A stretch of DNA of 29,294 nt from contig JBDSOJ010000070.1 of NCBI GenBank assembly GCA_039914895.1, positions 1 through 29,294 of the forward strand. Direction: 5' to 3'. The notes below the pieces were generated by a model. That model was not told the DNA's origin. It saw only the letters and a program-made list of their open reading frames with translations, and made no database searches. Every line of letters starts with the position of its first letter. Position 1 is the stretch's first letter. This document shows, in pieces, positions 22,653 to 29,294 of this stretch. A program made the position numbers and the translations under genes. Source of the DNA: Gaiellasilicea sp039914895. Its GTDB lineage: Bacteria > Actinomycetota > Thermoleophilia > Gaiellales > Gaiellaceae.

Positions 22653-24080
22653 CTAGAGGTCGATGACGACGAGACGATCCTCTGTGAACTCGCGCACGGC
22701 GTACGCGGGTCCTTCGCGCGTGTTGCCCGAGTCCTTGACGCCGCCGTAGGGCATCTGGTCGGCGCGGAACGTGGGAGCCTCGTTGACGGTGACGCCGCCG
22801 AACTCGAGCCGCGCGGCTGCGCTCAGAGCCGTCTTGAGGTTGCTCGTGAAGATGCCGGCCTGGAGCCCGTAGCGCGTCCCGTTGGCGAGCGCGATCGCCT
22901 CGTCGAGCGTGTCGTAGGCGGTGATCGTGCAGACCGGGCCGAAGACCTCCTCGCAGGAGACCTTCAGGTCAGGAGCGGCGTTTGCGATCACCGTCGGCCT
23001 GAGGAGCTCTCCGTCCAGGTCGCCGCCCGTGAGGATGTCCGCACCGGCCGAGCGCGCCTCCTCGATCCAGGCGAGCACGCGCTCGCGCGAGTCGGCGTCG
23101 ATCAGCGGCCCCACGTCGGTCGCCTCGTCCAGCGGGTCGCCGACCACCAGCGCCTCGACCCTCGGCACGAAGCGCGTCACGAGGTCGTCGTAGACGTCGC
23201 GCTGGACGTAGATCCGTTGCACGGAGATGCAGCTCTGGCCGGCGAATGCGAACGCGTTCGCGGCGAGCTTCGTCGCGACGTCCTCGATGTCGGCGTCGGC
23301 CTCGACGAGCACCGGCGTCGCGTTCCCGAGCTCGAGCTTGACGCGCTTGCGAGGCGCCCGCTCGGCGAGCTTCCAGCCGACGTCGCCCGAGCCGGTGAAG
23401 GTGATCGCGCGGACGCGCTCGTCCTCGACGAGGACGTCACCGATCTCGGACGCAGGCCCGACGAGCACGTTTACCCAACCGGGCGGCAGGCCCGCCTCGG
23501 TCTCGAGCTCCGCCAGCAGAAGCGCCGAGAACGGCGTTTGCGAGGCGGGCTTGAGGACGACGGCGCAGCCCGCGGCAAGTGCGGGCGCGAGCTTGTGGGC
23601 GACGAGGTTGAGCGGGAAGTTGAACGGCGAGATCGCGGCGACGATGCCGATCGGTTGCCGCAGCGTGAACGCGAGCTTGCCGGTCCCCGCTTGCGACGCG
23701 TCCATCGGCACCATCTCTCCCGCGAGCTTGCGCGCTTCGACGGCCGCGAACGTGAACGTCGACATCGCGCGCGAGGTCTCGACCCGGGCGGCCTTGAGCG
23801 GCTTGCCCGCCTCGGCCGCGATCGTCTGCGCGACCTCCTCGTGGCGCCGGCCGAGGAGGCCGGCGACCCGGACGAGGATCTCCGCGCGCTTGTGCGCGGG
23901 CAGCGGCTCGCGCATCGCCGCCTCGGCCGCGTCGACCGCGCGCCTGGCTTCCGCCGCCCCGGCCTTGGCCACTCGGCCGACGAGCTCGCCGGAGTAGGGG
24001 GAGCACACCTCGACCCAGTCGCCGGTCTCGACCCATTCGCCCGCGATTAGCAGCTTCTTCTCGAACGCCGTCGTGGCCAC
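22653..24080 (-). CDS. NAD(P)-dependent aldehyde dehydrogenase
   Basis: 475 aa cytoplasmic ALDH-superfamily enzyme oxidising an aldehyde to an acid. Catalytic Cys284 (GQSCISVQRIYV) and general base Glu250 (KLELGNATPVLV) are 34 residues apart, as in the family. The substrate-binding Asn lies in ISPFNFPLNLV, and the cofactor loop FTGSGDVGW and EEVFGPV are present. LELGNA instead of the usual LELGG, plus the lack of an N-terminal extension, point to the GapN/lactaldehyde/semialdehyde branch, but substrate cannot be fixed. GTG start with TAGACT 6 nt upstream. Divergent from a thiolase gene across 22 nt with overlapping -10 boxes, suggesting joint control with the acyl-CoA genes. Confidence 0.92.
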   Translation of the reverse strand: MATTAFEKKLLIAGEWVETGDWVEVCSPYSGELVGRVAKAGAAEARRAVDAAEAAMREPLPAHKRAEILVRVAGLLGRRHEEVAQTIAAEAGKPLKAARVETSRAMSTFTFAAVEARKLAGEMVPMDASQAGTGKLAFTLRQPIGIVAAISPFNFPLNLVAHKLAPALAAGCAVVLKPASQTPFSALLLAELETEAGLPPGWVNVLVGPASEIGDVLVEDERVRAITFTGSGDVGWKLAERAPRKRVKLELGNATPVLVEADADIEDVATKLAANAFAFAGQSCISVQRIYVQRDVYDDLVTRFVPRVEALVVGDPLDEATDVGPLIDADSRERVLAWIEEARSAGADILTGGDLDGELLRPTVIANAAPDLKVSCEEVFGPVCTITAYDTLDEAIALANGTRYGLQAGIFTSNLKTALSAAARLEFGGVTVNEAPTFRADQMPYGGVKDSGNTREGPAYAVREFTEDRLVVIDL

Positions 24081-24086
24081 GACCTG

Positions 24087-24092
24087 AGTCTA
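24087..24092 (-). promoter_or_regulatory. -10 box TAGACT for the aldehyde dehydrogenase gene
   Basis: Minus-strand TAGACT lies exactly 6 nt before the GTG at 24080. Its first two bases pair with the first two of the opposite-strand box at 24091. Confidence 0.55.
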
Positions 24093-24096
24093 TGCT
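24091..24096 (+). promoter_or_regulatory. -10 box TATGCT for the thiolase gene
   Basis: TATGCT lies exactly 6 nt before the ATG at 24103 and shares the TA at 24091-24092 with the minus-strand box. Confidence 0.55.
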
Positions 24097-24102
24097 GCTC
24101 CC

Positions 24103-25251
24103 ATGAGCACGGACGCGCTGATCCTCGACGCCGTCCGCAGCCCGATCGGGCGGCGGAACGGCTCGCTCGCGGGGACGCGCGGCGACGAGCTCGCGGCGCA
24201 GGTGCTGAACGGCCTCGTTGCCCGCCACGATCTCGACCCGGCCGAGGTCGAGGACGTCCAGATGGGGTGCGTCACGCAGATCAGCGAGCAGGGCTGGAAC
24301 ATCGGCCGGATGGCGCCCTTGATCGCCGGTTGGCCGGAGACCGTCTGCGGCACGACTGTCGACCGCCAGTGCGGCTCCTCGATGCAGACGAACTTCAACG
24401 CCGCGGCGGCGATCTGGTCCGGCCAACTCGACGTCGTCGTCTCAGCCGGTGTGGAGATGATGTCGCGCGTCCCGATGGGATCGAACGGCGGCGACCTCTC
24501 GGATCGGCTCACCGAGCTCTGGCAGATCGTTCCGCAGGGGATCTCGGCCGAGGCGCTCGCGTCCGAGTGGAACCTCTCGCGCGAGTCGCTGGACGACTAT
24601 TCGCTCGAGTCGCACCGTCGCGCGCTCGCCGCGATCGACGACGGCCGCTTCGAGAACGAGATCGTCCCGGTCGAGGTCGGCGCCGCAGGTGCGGCCGTCC
24701 TCTTCGCGGTCGACGAGGCGCCCCGCCGCGATACGTCGGCCGACAAGCTCGCGTCGCTCCAGCCCGCGTTCATCCCGGGCGGTGTCGTCACCGCTGGAAA
24801 CTCGAGCCAGATCGTCGACGGCGCTGCGGCGGTGCTCGTCACGAGCGAGGCCGCCGCGTCGCGCCTCGGCCTCGAGCCGCGCGCCCGCTTCGTCTCCTTC
24901 GGGCTCGCCGGAGTCGACCCCTACCGGATGCTGCACGGCAACCCGGAAGCGTGCCGGAAGGCGCTCGACAGGGCGGGCCTGACGTGGGACGACGTCTCGG
25001 TGATCGAGGTGAACGAGGCGTTCGCATCGGTCGTGCTCCAGTTCGCGCACGACGCGGGCCTCGAGGACCGCTTCGACGACATCAACCCGAACGGCGGCGG
25101 CATCTCGCTCGGTCACCCGCTCGGCGCCACCGGCGCGCGCGTGACCGCGACACTCGTGAACGAGCTCGAGCGCCGCGAGGCGCGCTACGGTATCGCCTGC
25201 ATGTGCATCGGCTTCGGCCAGGCGATCGCCGCAGTCGTCGAGCGCGTCTGA
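24103..25251 (+). CDS. Thiolase (acetyl-CoA C-acyltransferase)
   Basis: 382 aa cytoplasmic thiolase carrying out thiolytic cleavage of 3-ketoacyl-CoA or the reverse condensation of acetyl-CoA. Nucleophile Cys90 (VDRQCGSSMQ), His338 (NGGGISLGHPLGATG) and the second Cys368 (ACMCIGFGQ) are all visible, as is VNEAFASVV. Length is normal for a degradative or biosynthetic thiolase (about 390 aa). It pairs functionally with the 3-hydroxyacyl-CoA dehydrogenase gene 0.8 kb downstream on the same strand. The ATG is supported by TATGCT 6 nt upstream. A small TA-type antitoxin-like gene starts 1 nt after its stop. Confidence 0.93.
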   Translation: MSTDALILDAVRSPIGRRNGSLAGTRGDELAAQVLNGLVARHDLDPAEVEDVQMGCVTQISEQGWNIGRMAPLIAGWPETVCGTTVDRQCGSSMQTNFNAAAAIWSGQLDVVVSAGVEMMSRVPMGSNGGDLSDRLTELWQIVPQGISAEALASEWNLSRESLDDYSLESHRRALAAIDDGRFENEIVPVEVGAAGAAVLFAVDEAPRRDTSADKLASLQPAFIPGGVVTAGNSSQIVDGAAAVLVTSEAAASRLGLEPRARFVSFGLAGVDPYRMLHGNPEACRKALDRAGLTWDDVSVIEVNEAFASVVLQFAHDAGLEDRFDDINPNGGGISLGHPLGATGARVTATLVNELERREARYGIACMCIGFGQAIAAVVERV

Positions 25252-25252
25252 C

Positions 25253-25516
25253 GTGGAGTTGCCCGGGCAGGATCTGGTCGAGAGGGGCGTCGCGGATCTC
25301 AGTCGGGGAAGGGAGACGGTGGAGGCCCTGCTGGTCTCGATCGGCGCCTCGCGTCTATCCGCGGTCGGCGTCGACGTTCCGGCTCCGATCGGGTCCGCGG
25401 AGCTCAGGCTCTACGAGCTGCTCCGGGGCGAGCACGGCGACGACGCGCACGGCCGCTACAACGCCCTAATTCGCCGGCTCGTCAGCTTCGAGCGCGCGGC
25501 AGAGTGCGCAAGCTAG
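25253..25516 (+). CDS. Small partner of a DUF6036/AbiEii-like nucleotidyltransferase (putative antitoxin)
   Basis: 87 aa, soluble. It begins MELPGQDLVERGVADLSRG, followed by an alpha/beta stretch VEALLVSIGASRLSAVGVDV and a C-terminal helix with ARYNALIRRLVSF-like sequence (GRYNALIRRLVSFERAAECA). It overlaps the next gene by 13 nt. From memory of similar loci, proteins of this type sit directly upstream of DUF6036 nucleotidyltransferase-like proteins; the antitoxin label is inferred only from this pairing. The GTG start falls 1 nt after the thiolase stop, so it is probably translated from the thiolase mRNA. Confidence 0.7.
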   Translation: MELPGQDLVERGVADLSRGRETVEALLVSIGASRLSAVGVDVPAPIGSAELRLYELLRGEHGDDAHGRYNALIRRLVSFERAAECAS

Positions 25517-26031
25517 CCGACGAGGCGCGGATTCGAAGGCTGATGCGCGACCTCGGCGCCGCGGCCGCTGAGGAGACCGTCGTCTATCTGACCGGCGGCG
25601 CGACGGCCGTGCTCGAGGGTTGGCGCGGCATGACCGTCGACGTCGATCTCAGGCTCGAGCCGGAGTCGGACGCGCTCTTGCGGGCACTCGCGCGGCTGAA
25701 GGACGAGCTGATGGTGAACGTCGAGCTGGCGAGTCCGGCCGACTTCATCCCGGTGCCCGAGGGTTGGGAGGATCGAAGCCCCTTCGTCGCCCGCGAAGGT
25801 TCGGTGACGTTCCGTCATTTCGACCTCGCAGCGCAGGCGCTCGCGAAGCTGGAGCGGGCGCACGAGCGCGACCTCGCGGACGTCCGCGCCATGCTCGACC
25901 GCGGTCTGGTGGATCGCGCCGTACTGCTCGAGACGTTCGAGCAGATCGCAGGTGAGCTCCACCGCTTCCCCGCGATCGACCCGGCTGCATTCCGGCGTCG
26001 GGTGGAAGAGCGGCTCGGGGACGGTGAGTGA
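25504..26031 (+). CDS. DUF6036/AbiEii-like nucleotidyltransferase-fold protein (putative toxin)
   Basis: 175 aa, soluble. VVYLTGGATAVLEGW and TVDVDLRLEPESD give the GG...D.D pattern of minimal nucleotidyltransferases related to AbiEii/MenA-type toxins. ELASPADFIPVPEGWEDRSP and HFDLAAQALAKLERAHERDL complete the DUF6036-like pattern. AbiEii-type enzymes in type IV toxin-antitoxin systems transfer nucleotides, in some cases to tRNA. The second Gly (GG) and both Asp residues are present, so activity is possible. GTG start inside the upstream gene (13-nt overlap), typical of a coupled pair. Base composition is like the neighbours, so there is no sign of recent transfer. A housekeeping role is the alternative. 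Confidence 0.75.
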   Translation: MRKLADEARIRRLMRDLGAAAAEETVVYLTGGATAVLEGWRGMTVDVDLRLEPESDALLRALARLKDELMVNVELASPADFIPVPEGWEDRSPFVAREGSVTFRHFDLAAQALAKLERAHERDLADVRAMLDRGLVDRAVLLETFEQIAGELHRFPAIDPAAFRRRVEERLGDGE

Positions 26032-26049
26032 GGCGTGGCCGGCGTAGGA

Positions 26050-26055
26050 TAGGAT
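26050..26055 (+). promoter_or_regulatory. -10 box TAGGAT, leaderless start
   Basis: TAGGAT lies 8 nt before the GTG at 26064 and is the second of two overlapping copies (TAGGATAGGAT from 26045). Confidence 0.45.
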
Positions 26056-26063
26056 CGCGCGCC

Positions 26064-26918
26064 GTGGCAGACGTGCGCAAAGTCGGTGTGGTCGGGCTCG
26101 GGGCGATGGGTGCCGGCATCGCGCAACTCTGCATCGAGGCCGGGGTCGACACGGTCGGCCGCGAGGTCACCGCCGAGCTGGGGGAGCAGGCGCGCGACCG
26201 GATCGGGCACTTCCTCACCCGCAAGGTCGAGAAAGGGCAGCTCGAGCAAGGGGCGCGCGACGAGGCGGTCGGCCGTCTCAGCCTGACGACCGAGCTCGAC
26301 GATTTCGCCGACTGTGACCTCGTGATCGAGGCGATCGTCGAGGAGCTGGAGCCGAAGCGGGAGCTGTTCGCCGAGCTCGAACGGATCTGCCGGCCGGACG
26401 CGGTGCTCGCGACGAACACCTCTGCGCTCTCCGTCACCGAGATCGCAGCCGCCACGACGCACCCCGGCCGCGTCGTCGGGATGCACTTCTTCAACCCGGC
26501 CCCGCTGATGCCGCTCGTCGAGATCGTCCGCGCGGAGCTGACCGAGGACGAGCCGTTCGAGACCGCGTTCGCGCTCGGCGAGCGGATCGGGAAAACGCCG
26601 ATCCGCTGCTACGACACGCCCGGGTTCGTCGTCAACCGCGTTCTGATCCCGCTCCTGAACGACTGCATCCGCGTCCTCGACGAGGCGCGCGTGACCCCCG
26701 AGGATCTCGACACCGGGCTGCGCAACGGCGCCGGCTGGCCGATGGGGCCGTGCGCACTCGTCGACCTCGTCGGGATCGACGTCCACGTCCACGCCTCCGA
26801 GGCGCTGTACGAGAAGACGCGCGAGCAGCGGATGGCGCCGCCGCCGCGACTCGTCGCGATGCGGAACGCCGGCCTGCTCGGGCGCAAGTCCGGCCGCGGC
26901 TTCTACACCTACGACTGA
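26064..26918 (+). CDS. 3-hydroxybutyryl-CoA / 3-hydroxyacyl-CoA dehydrogenase
   Basis: 284 aa cytoplasmic NAD(P)-dependent dehydrogenase interconverting 3-hydroxyacyl-CoA and 3-ketoacyl-CoA. N-terminal Rossmann motif KVGVVGLGAMGAGIAQ; catalytic His in GMHFFNPAPLMPLVEIV with its Glu partner; Asn in TPGFVVNRVLIPLLND; C-terminal dimerisation domain ending RKSGRGFYTYD. Length is typical (about 280-290 aa). With the thiolase upstream it fits short-chain acyl-CoA oxidation or acetoacetyl-CoA/3-hydroxybutyryl-CoA formation. The frame is open from 26028, but GTG 26064 is chosen from the -10 box and the family N-terminus. Its end overlaps the opposing antiporter gene by 10 nt. Confidence 0.93.
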   Translation: MADVRKVGVVGLGAMGAGIAQLCIEAGVDTVGREVTAELGEQARDRIGHFLTRKVEKGQLEQGARDEAVGRLSLTTELDDFADCDLVIEAIVEELEPKRELFAELERICRPDAVLATNTSALSVTEIAAATTHPGRVVGMHFFNPAPLMPLVEIVRAELTEDEPFETAFALGERIGKTPIRCYDTPGFVVNRVLIPLLNDCIRVLDEARVTPEDLDTGLRNGAGWPMGPCALVDLVGIDVHVHASEALYEKTREQRMAPPPRLVAMRNAGLLGRKSGRGFYTYD

Positions 26919-28111
26919 TCGCTCATCGGCACGCCGAGCTTCTTGGCGACCGTCGGCACGAGCGTGCCCTGGACGAGCACGGAGAAGAGGACGACGACGA
27001 AGACGATCCCGTAGATCTCGCGGCCGTCCTCGACGCCGCCGATCAGCGCGAGCGCCGCCAGCAGGATCGGCACCGCACCCTTGAGCCCGCTCCACATCAC
27101 GAACAGCCGCTCGCCGCGATCAAGCTTCACGGGCATGAGCAGCGCCCCGACGACGAGCGGCCGGATCACGAATGCCAGCAGCGCCGCCAACACGAGCCCC
27201 TCGATCCAGGCATCGGTCTCGAACAGCTCGGTCAGGTCGATCGTGAGGCCGAGGGCGACGAACATCGCGATCTCGGCCAGGCTCCCGAGCGACGAGAGAA
27301 AGGCATCGACCTCGCGGCGGTGCGGCAGCGGCCGGTCGCCGAGCAGGATTCCCGCCACGAACACGGCGAGGAAGCCGGAGCCGTGGACGAGCGTGGCGGC
27401 GCCGTAGACGACACCCGCCGCCGCGAGCATCCGCAACGGGTAAAGCGCCGGCGACGGCAGGGGCACGTGGCGCATCAGCGGTAGCAGGAGTGCGGCCCCG
27501 GCGACGCCGACCGCGATTCCGCCGGCCATCTCGACCCCGAACTCCCACACGACCGCCCAGAACGTGCCGTCGTCGCTCGTCGCCAGCTCGATCAGGCCGA
27601 TCATCAGCGCGATCCCGACGGGGTCGTTCGCGCCCGACTCGCCCTTCAGCATCGTCCCCGTGCGCCCGCCGATCTCGCGTCCGCCGAGGACGGAGAACGT
27701 GACCGCGGGGTCGGTCGGCGCGAGCGCGGCGCCGAGCAGGCCGCTCGTGATCCAGGAGAGGTCGAAGAGAGCGTGCGCGGCGACGGCGACCAGCCCCGCC
27801 GATGCGAAGGTGCCGAGAACGCCGAGCGAGAGGATCGGCACCGCCGAGCTGCGGAAGCGCCGCCAGCCGATGTCCAGGCCGCCGTCGAAGAGGATCACGA
27901 TCAGCGCGACGACGCCGATCCGCTCGACGGCGACGAACGAGATCGTGTCGCCGAGCCGGGGCACCAGATCGGTCGCCACAGCAGCGGCGAGGAGGAACAA
28001 GGCCGCGCTCGGAATCGCCAGCCGCTCGGTGATCGCGCGACCGAAAAGCGCAAGCGAGATCCCGGCTGAGACCACGAGCACGATCGCACCGAAGTCTGAG
28101 ATCTCGTTCAT
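26909..28111 (-). CDS. CPA1-family cation/proton antiporter (NhaP-like)
   Basis: 400 aa integral membrane protein with about 12 hydrophobic segments. It exchanges Na+ or K+ for H+ across the cytoplasmic membrane. Diagnostic stretches: LFDGGLDIGWRRFR, ALAPTDPAVTFSVLGG, GESGANDPVGIALMIG with the Asn-Asp ion-binding pair, and MWSGLKGAVPILLAA. There is no cytoplasmic TrkA_C regulatory tail, so it is a minimal form. The ATG is fixed by TAGATT 6 nt upstream. Divergent from the exported beta-rich protein gene (gap about 100 nt) and convergent with the dehydrogenase gene. Confidence 0.92.
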   Translation of the reverse strand: MNEISDFGAIVLVVSAGISLALFGRAITERLAIPSAALFLLAAAVATDLVPRLGDTISFVAVERIGVVALIVILFDGGLDIGWRRFRSSAVPILSLGVLGTFASAGLVAVAAHALFDLSWITSGLLGAALAPTDPAVTFSVLGGREIGGRTGTMLKGESGANDPVGIALMIGLIELATSDDGTFWAVVWEFGVEMAGGIAVGVAGAALLLPLMRHVPLPSPALYPLRMLAAAGVVYGAATLVHGSGFLAVFVAGILLGDRPLPHRREVDAFLSSLGSLAEIAMFVALGLTIDLTELFETDAWIEGLVLAALLAFVIRPLVVGALLMPVKLDRGERLFVMWSGLKGAVPILLAALALIGGVEDGREIYGIVFVVVLFSVLVQGTLVPTVAKKLGVPMSDQS

Positions 28112-28117
28112 TGGGGA

Positions 28118-28123
28118 AATCTA
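28118..28123 (-). promoter_or_regulatory. -10 box TAGATT, leaderless start
   Basis: Minus-strand TAGATT lies 6 nt before the antiporter ATG at 28111. Confidence 0.5.
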
Positions 28124-28195
28124 TGGCTATGCGAGCTCGGACGGCCGCTTACACTTTCCTAACATGAACCTGACCGGCGCCACACTCGGTGTGCC

Positions 28196-28201
28196 GATAA
28201 T
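28196..28201 (+). promoter_or_regulatory. Possible -10 box GATAAT for the exported protein gene
   Basis: GATAAT lies 7 nt before the ATG at 28209. A competing box, TACACT at 28150-28155, lies 8 nt before an in-frame ATG at 28164 and fits TANNNT better, so start and promoter are ambiguous. Confidence 0.35.
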
Positions 28202-28208
28202 GCGACCC

Positions 28209-28736
28209 ATGCGGAAGACTTTCCTCCTCCTGGCGCTGCTAGCGCTCTCCCTGCCGATCGCGGCCCTCGCGGCCGTGAACGTGGGCGAGGGCACGCTCTC
28301 GGTCGAGGACGGGCGCGGCAAGGTCAACCTGCAGGCACGCGGCGGCGTAATCGGGCGGCTCGACCGCGGCAGCGTCACGATCTTCGACACCACGCCCGGT
28401 GACGACAACGTGCCCGTGGTCACCGGCGACGACCAGCCGGTCGTGCTCGTCGGCGAGACCGGGATCCGCTACAGCGGCGCGGGCATCCGCTTCCGCGTCA
28501 TCGGCGGCGGCTTCCGGGTCTTGATCCAGGGGCGCGGGATCGATCTGTCGGTCGTGGGCAAGGGCTCGGGCTTCATCGAGGGGGACACACTCGAGCCGGG
28601 CGTCTACTCGCTCGACGGGGCAGATTGCCGCAGGAACCGCGCGAGGTGCGATCCGCTGCCCGAGCCCGGAGTACGTTTCCGGCTCGACGCGCTGGAGCGT
28701 CCCCAGAAGAACGCGATCCGTCCCGCCGCCGACTGA
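28209..28736 (+). CDS. Exported Gly-rich beta-sheet protein of unknown function
   Basis: 175 aa. A signal peptide (MRKTFLLLALLALSLPIAAL, then AA) is followed by an all-beta-looking, Gly-rich domain with alternating short strands (NVGEGTLSVEDGRGKVNLQA, GGVIGRLDRGSVTIFDT, GIRYSGAGIRFRVIGGGFRV). Two late cysteines (DCRRNRARC) could form a disulfide. No known catalytic motif; family not recognised. The start may instead be the in-frame ATG at 28164, which adds 15 residues before the signal. Its stop overlaps the response regulator ATG (TGATG), so the two are translated together and may belong to one signalling unit whose kinase would lie beyond the window. Confidence 0.75.
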   Translation: MRKTFLLLALLALSLPIAALAAVNVGEGTLSVEDGRGKVNLQARGGVIGRLDRGSVTIFDTTPGDDNVPVVTGDDQPVVLVGETGIRYSGAGIRFRVIGGGFRVLIQGRGIDLSVVGKGSGFIEGDTLEPGVYSLDGADCRRNRARCDPLPEPGVRFRLDALERPQKNAIRPAAD

Positions 28737-29294
28737 TGACGGCAGGTGCCCAGACCATTCTGGTCGTGGAGGACGAGCCGTCGATCGCCTCCTTCGTCTC
28801 GCTCTATCTCAAGAACGCCGGCTACGACGTGCGCGCTGTCACCACCGGTGCGGCCGCCCTCTCCCAGGTCGCCGCCGAGCAGCCCGCGCTGATCATCCTC
28901 GACCTGATGCTGCCCGACCTCGACGGGATCGAGATCTGCCGTCGCGTGCGCAAGACCTCGGACGTCCCGATCCTGATGCTGACCGCCCGCGACGAGGACG
29001 TCGACAAGATTATCGGCCTCGAGGTCGGTGCCGACGACTACCTCACGAAACCGTTCAACCCCCGCGAGCTGGTCGCCCGCGTCAAGAGCGTCCTTCGCCG
29101 GGCCGCACCCGAGCGCCGCCGCGACGTCGAGGAGGAGCTGCATCACGGCGACCTCTCGATCAACGCCGGCCGTCGCGAGGTCAAGGTCGGCGAGGAGGAG
29201 ATCCAGCTCGCGCCGAAGGAGTTCGACCTGCTCTGGGAGCTGCTCGACCACAAGGGTCTCGTGCTCACCCGCGACCAGCTGCTCGAGCGCGTCT
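28736..29294 (+). CDS. OmpR/PhoB-family response regulator (3' truncated by window end)
   Basis: At least 186 aa. The receiver domain covers about residues 8-120: TILVVEDEPSIASF with the acidic pair, phospho-acceptor Asp56 in LIILDLMLPDLDG, PILMLTARDE with the switch Thr, and DDYLTKPFNPRELVARVK with the conserved Lys. After a short linker (AAPERRRDVEEEL) the winged-helix output domain begins (LSINAGRREVKVGEEEIQLA, PKEFDLLWELLDHKG), as in OmpR/PhoB. The reading frame runs off the window, so the end of the DNA-binding domain is missing. ATG overlaps the stop of the exported protein (TGATG). Confidence 0.92.
   Translation, partial: MTAGAQTILVVEDEPSIASFVSLYLKNAGYDVRAVTTGAAALSQVAAEQPALIILDLMLPDLDGIEICRRVRKTSDVPILMLTARDEDVDKIIGLEVGADDYLTKPFNPRELVARVKSVLRRAAPERRRDVEEELHHGDLSINAGRREVKVGEEEIQLAPKEFDLLWELLDHKGLVLTRDQLLERV

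Noticed and set aside
22278..24050. 590-codon plus-strand frame opposite the aldehyde dehydrogenase
   Set aside because: Antisense shadow; the minus strand carries the catalytic Cys and Glu at the right spacing.
27564..28163. Upstream extension of the exported protein frame
   Set aside because: It lies antisense to the antiporter coding region; the signal peptide begins only at 28209 (or shortly before).

Overview
The window is GC-rich, densely coded bacterial DNA. Gene content suggests an actinobacterium, most likely the class Thermoleophilia (Gaiellales or Solirubrobacterales). This inference rests on protein resemblance, a fused PafBC-like WYL regulator, a cyclase-ATPase-TPR signalling protein and TANNNT promoters placed directly in front of start codons. 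No rRNA, tRNA, CRISPR array, insertion sequence or phage gene was seen.

Layout. 1-1044 is the broken remnant of a beta-propeller-like gene. 1079-4006 is a class III nucleotide cyclase fused to an AAA ATPase and TPRs; it converges on an endonuclease IV-like TIM-barrel gene (3979-4812). 4920-9367 carries a small conserved protein, a cytochrome c maturation set (ccmE of the Cys type, ccmF, a ccmI-like gene), a proline-rich mini-ORF and an M23 peptidase. 9368-10338 (minus) holds hpt preceded by a PD-(D/E)XK-like gene. 10399-14828 (plus) holds a class III phosphodiesterase-like metallophosphoesterase, then cyclic 2,3-diphosphoglycerate synthetase, 2-phosphoglycerate kinase and a GlpX-like protein in an overlapping array, then a DUF59 Fe-S factor. 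14978-18702 has an MDR oxidoreductase divergent from queG and a sensor histidine kinase. 18862-22610 (minus) has the double-WYL regulator, a DUF5763-like protein and two zinc-ribbon proteins. 22653-26918 has an aldehyde dehydrogenase divergent from a thiolase, a DUF6036/AbiEii-like toxin-antitoxin-type pair and 3-hydroxyacyl-CoA dehydrogenase. The window ends with a CPA1 cation/proton antiporter (minus), an exported beta-rich protein and a truncated OmpR-type response regulator.

Most interesting. (1) A compact bacterial operon encodes both known enzymes of cyclic 2,3-diphosphoglycerate (cDPG) synthesis, a thermoprotective solute best known from hyperthermophilic methanogens. (2) The third gene is a fructose-1,6-bisphosphatase II homologue in which five of eight recalled E. 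coli GlpX metal or catalytic positions are changed, while the phosphate-binding-like motifs remain. It may be a pseudoenzyme, a sensor or a phosphatase of altered specificity. (3) Nearly every transcription unit begins with TANNNT 6-8 nt before ATG/GTG, implying widespread leaderless mRNAs. One divergent pair (24080/24103) has two -10 boxes sharing their TA on opposite strands.

All calls come from reading the sequence and translations by eye; no database search was run.
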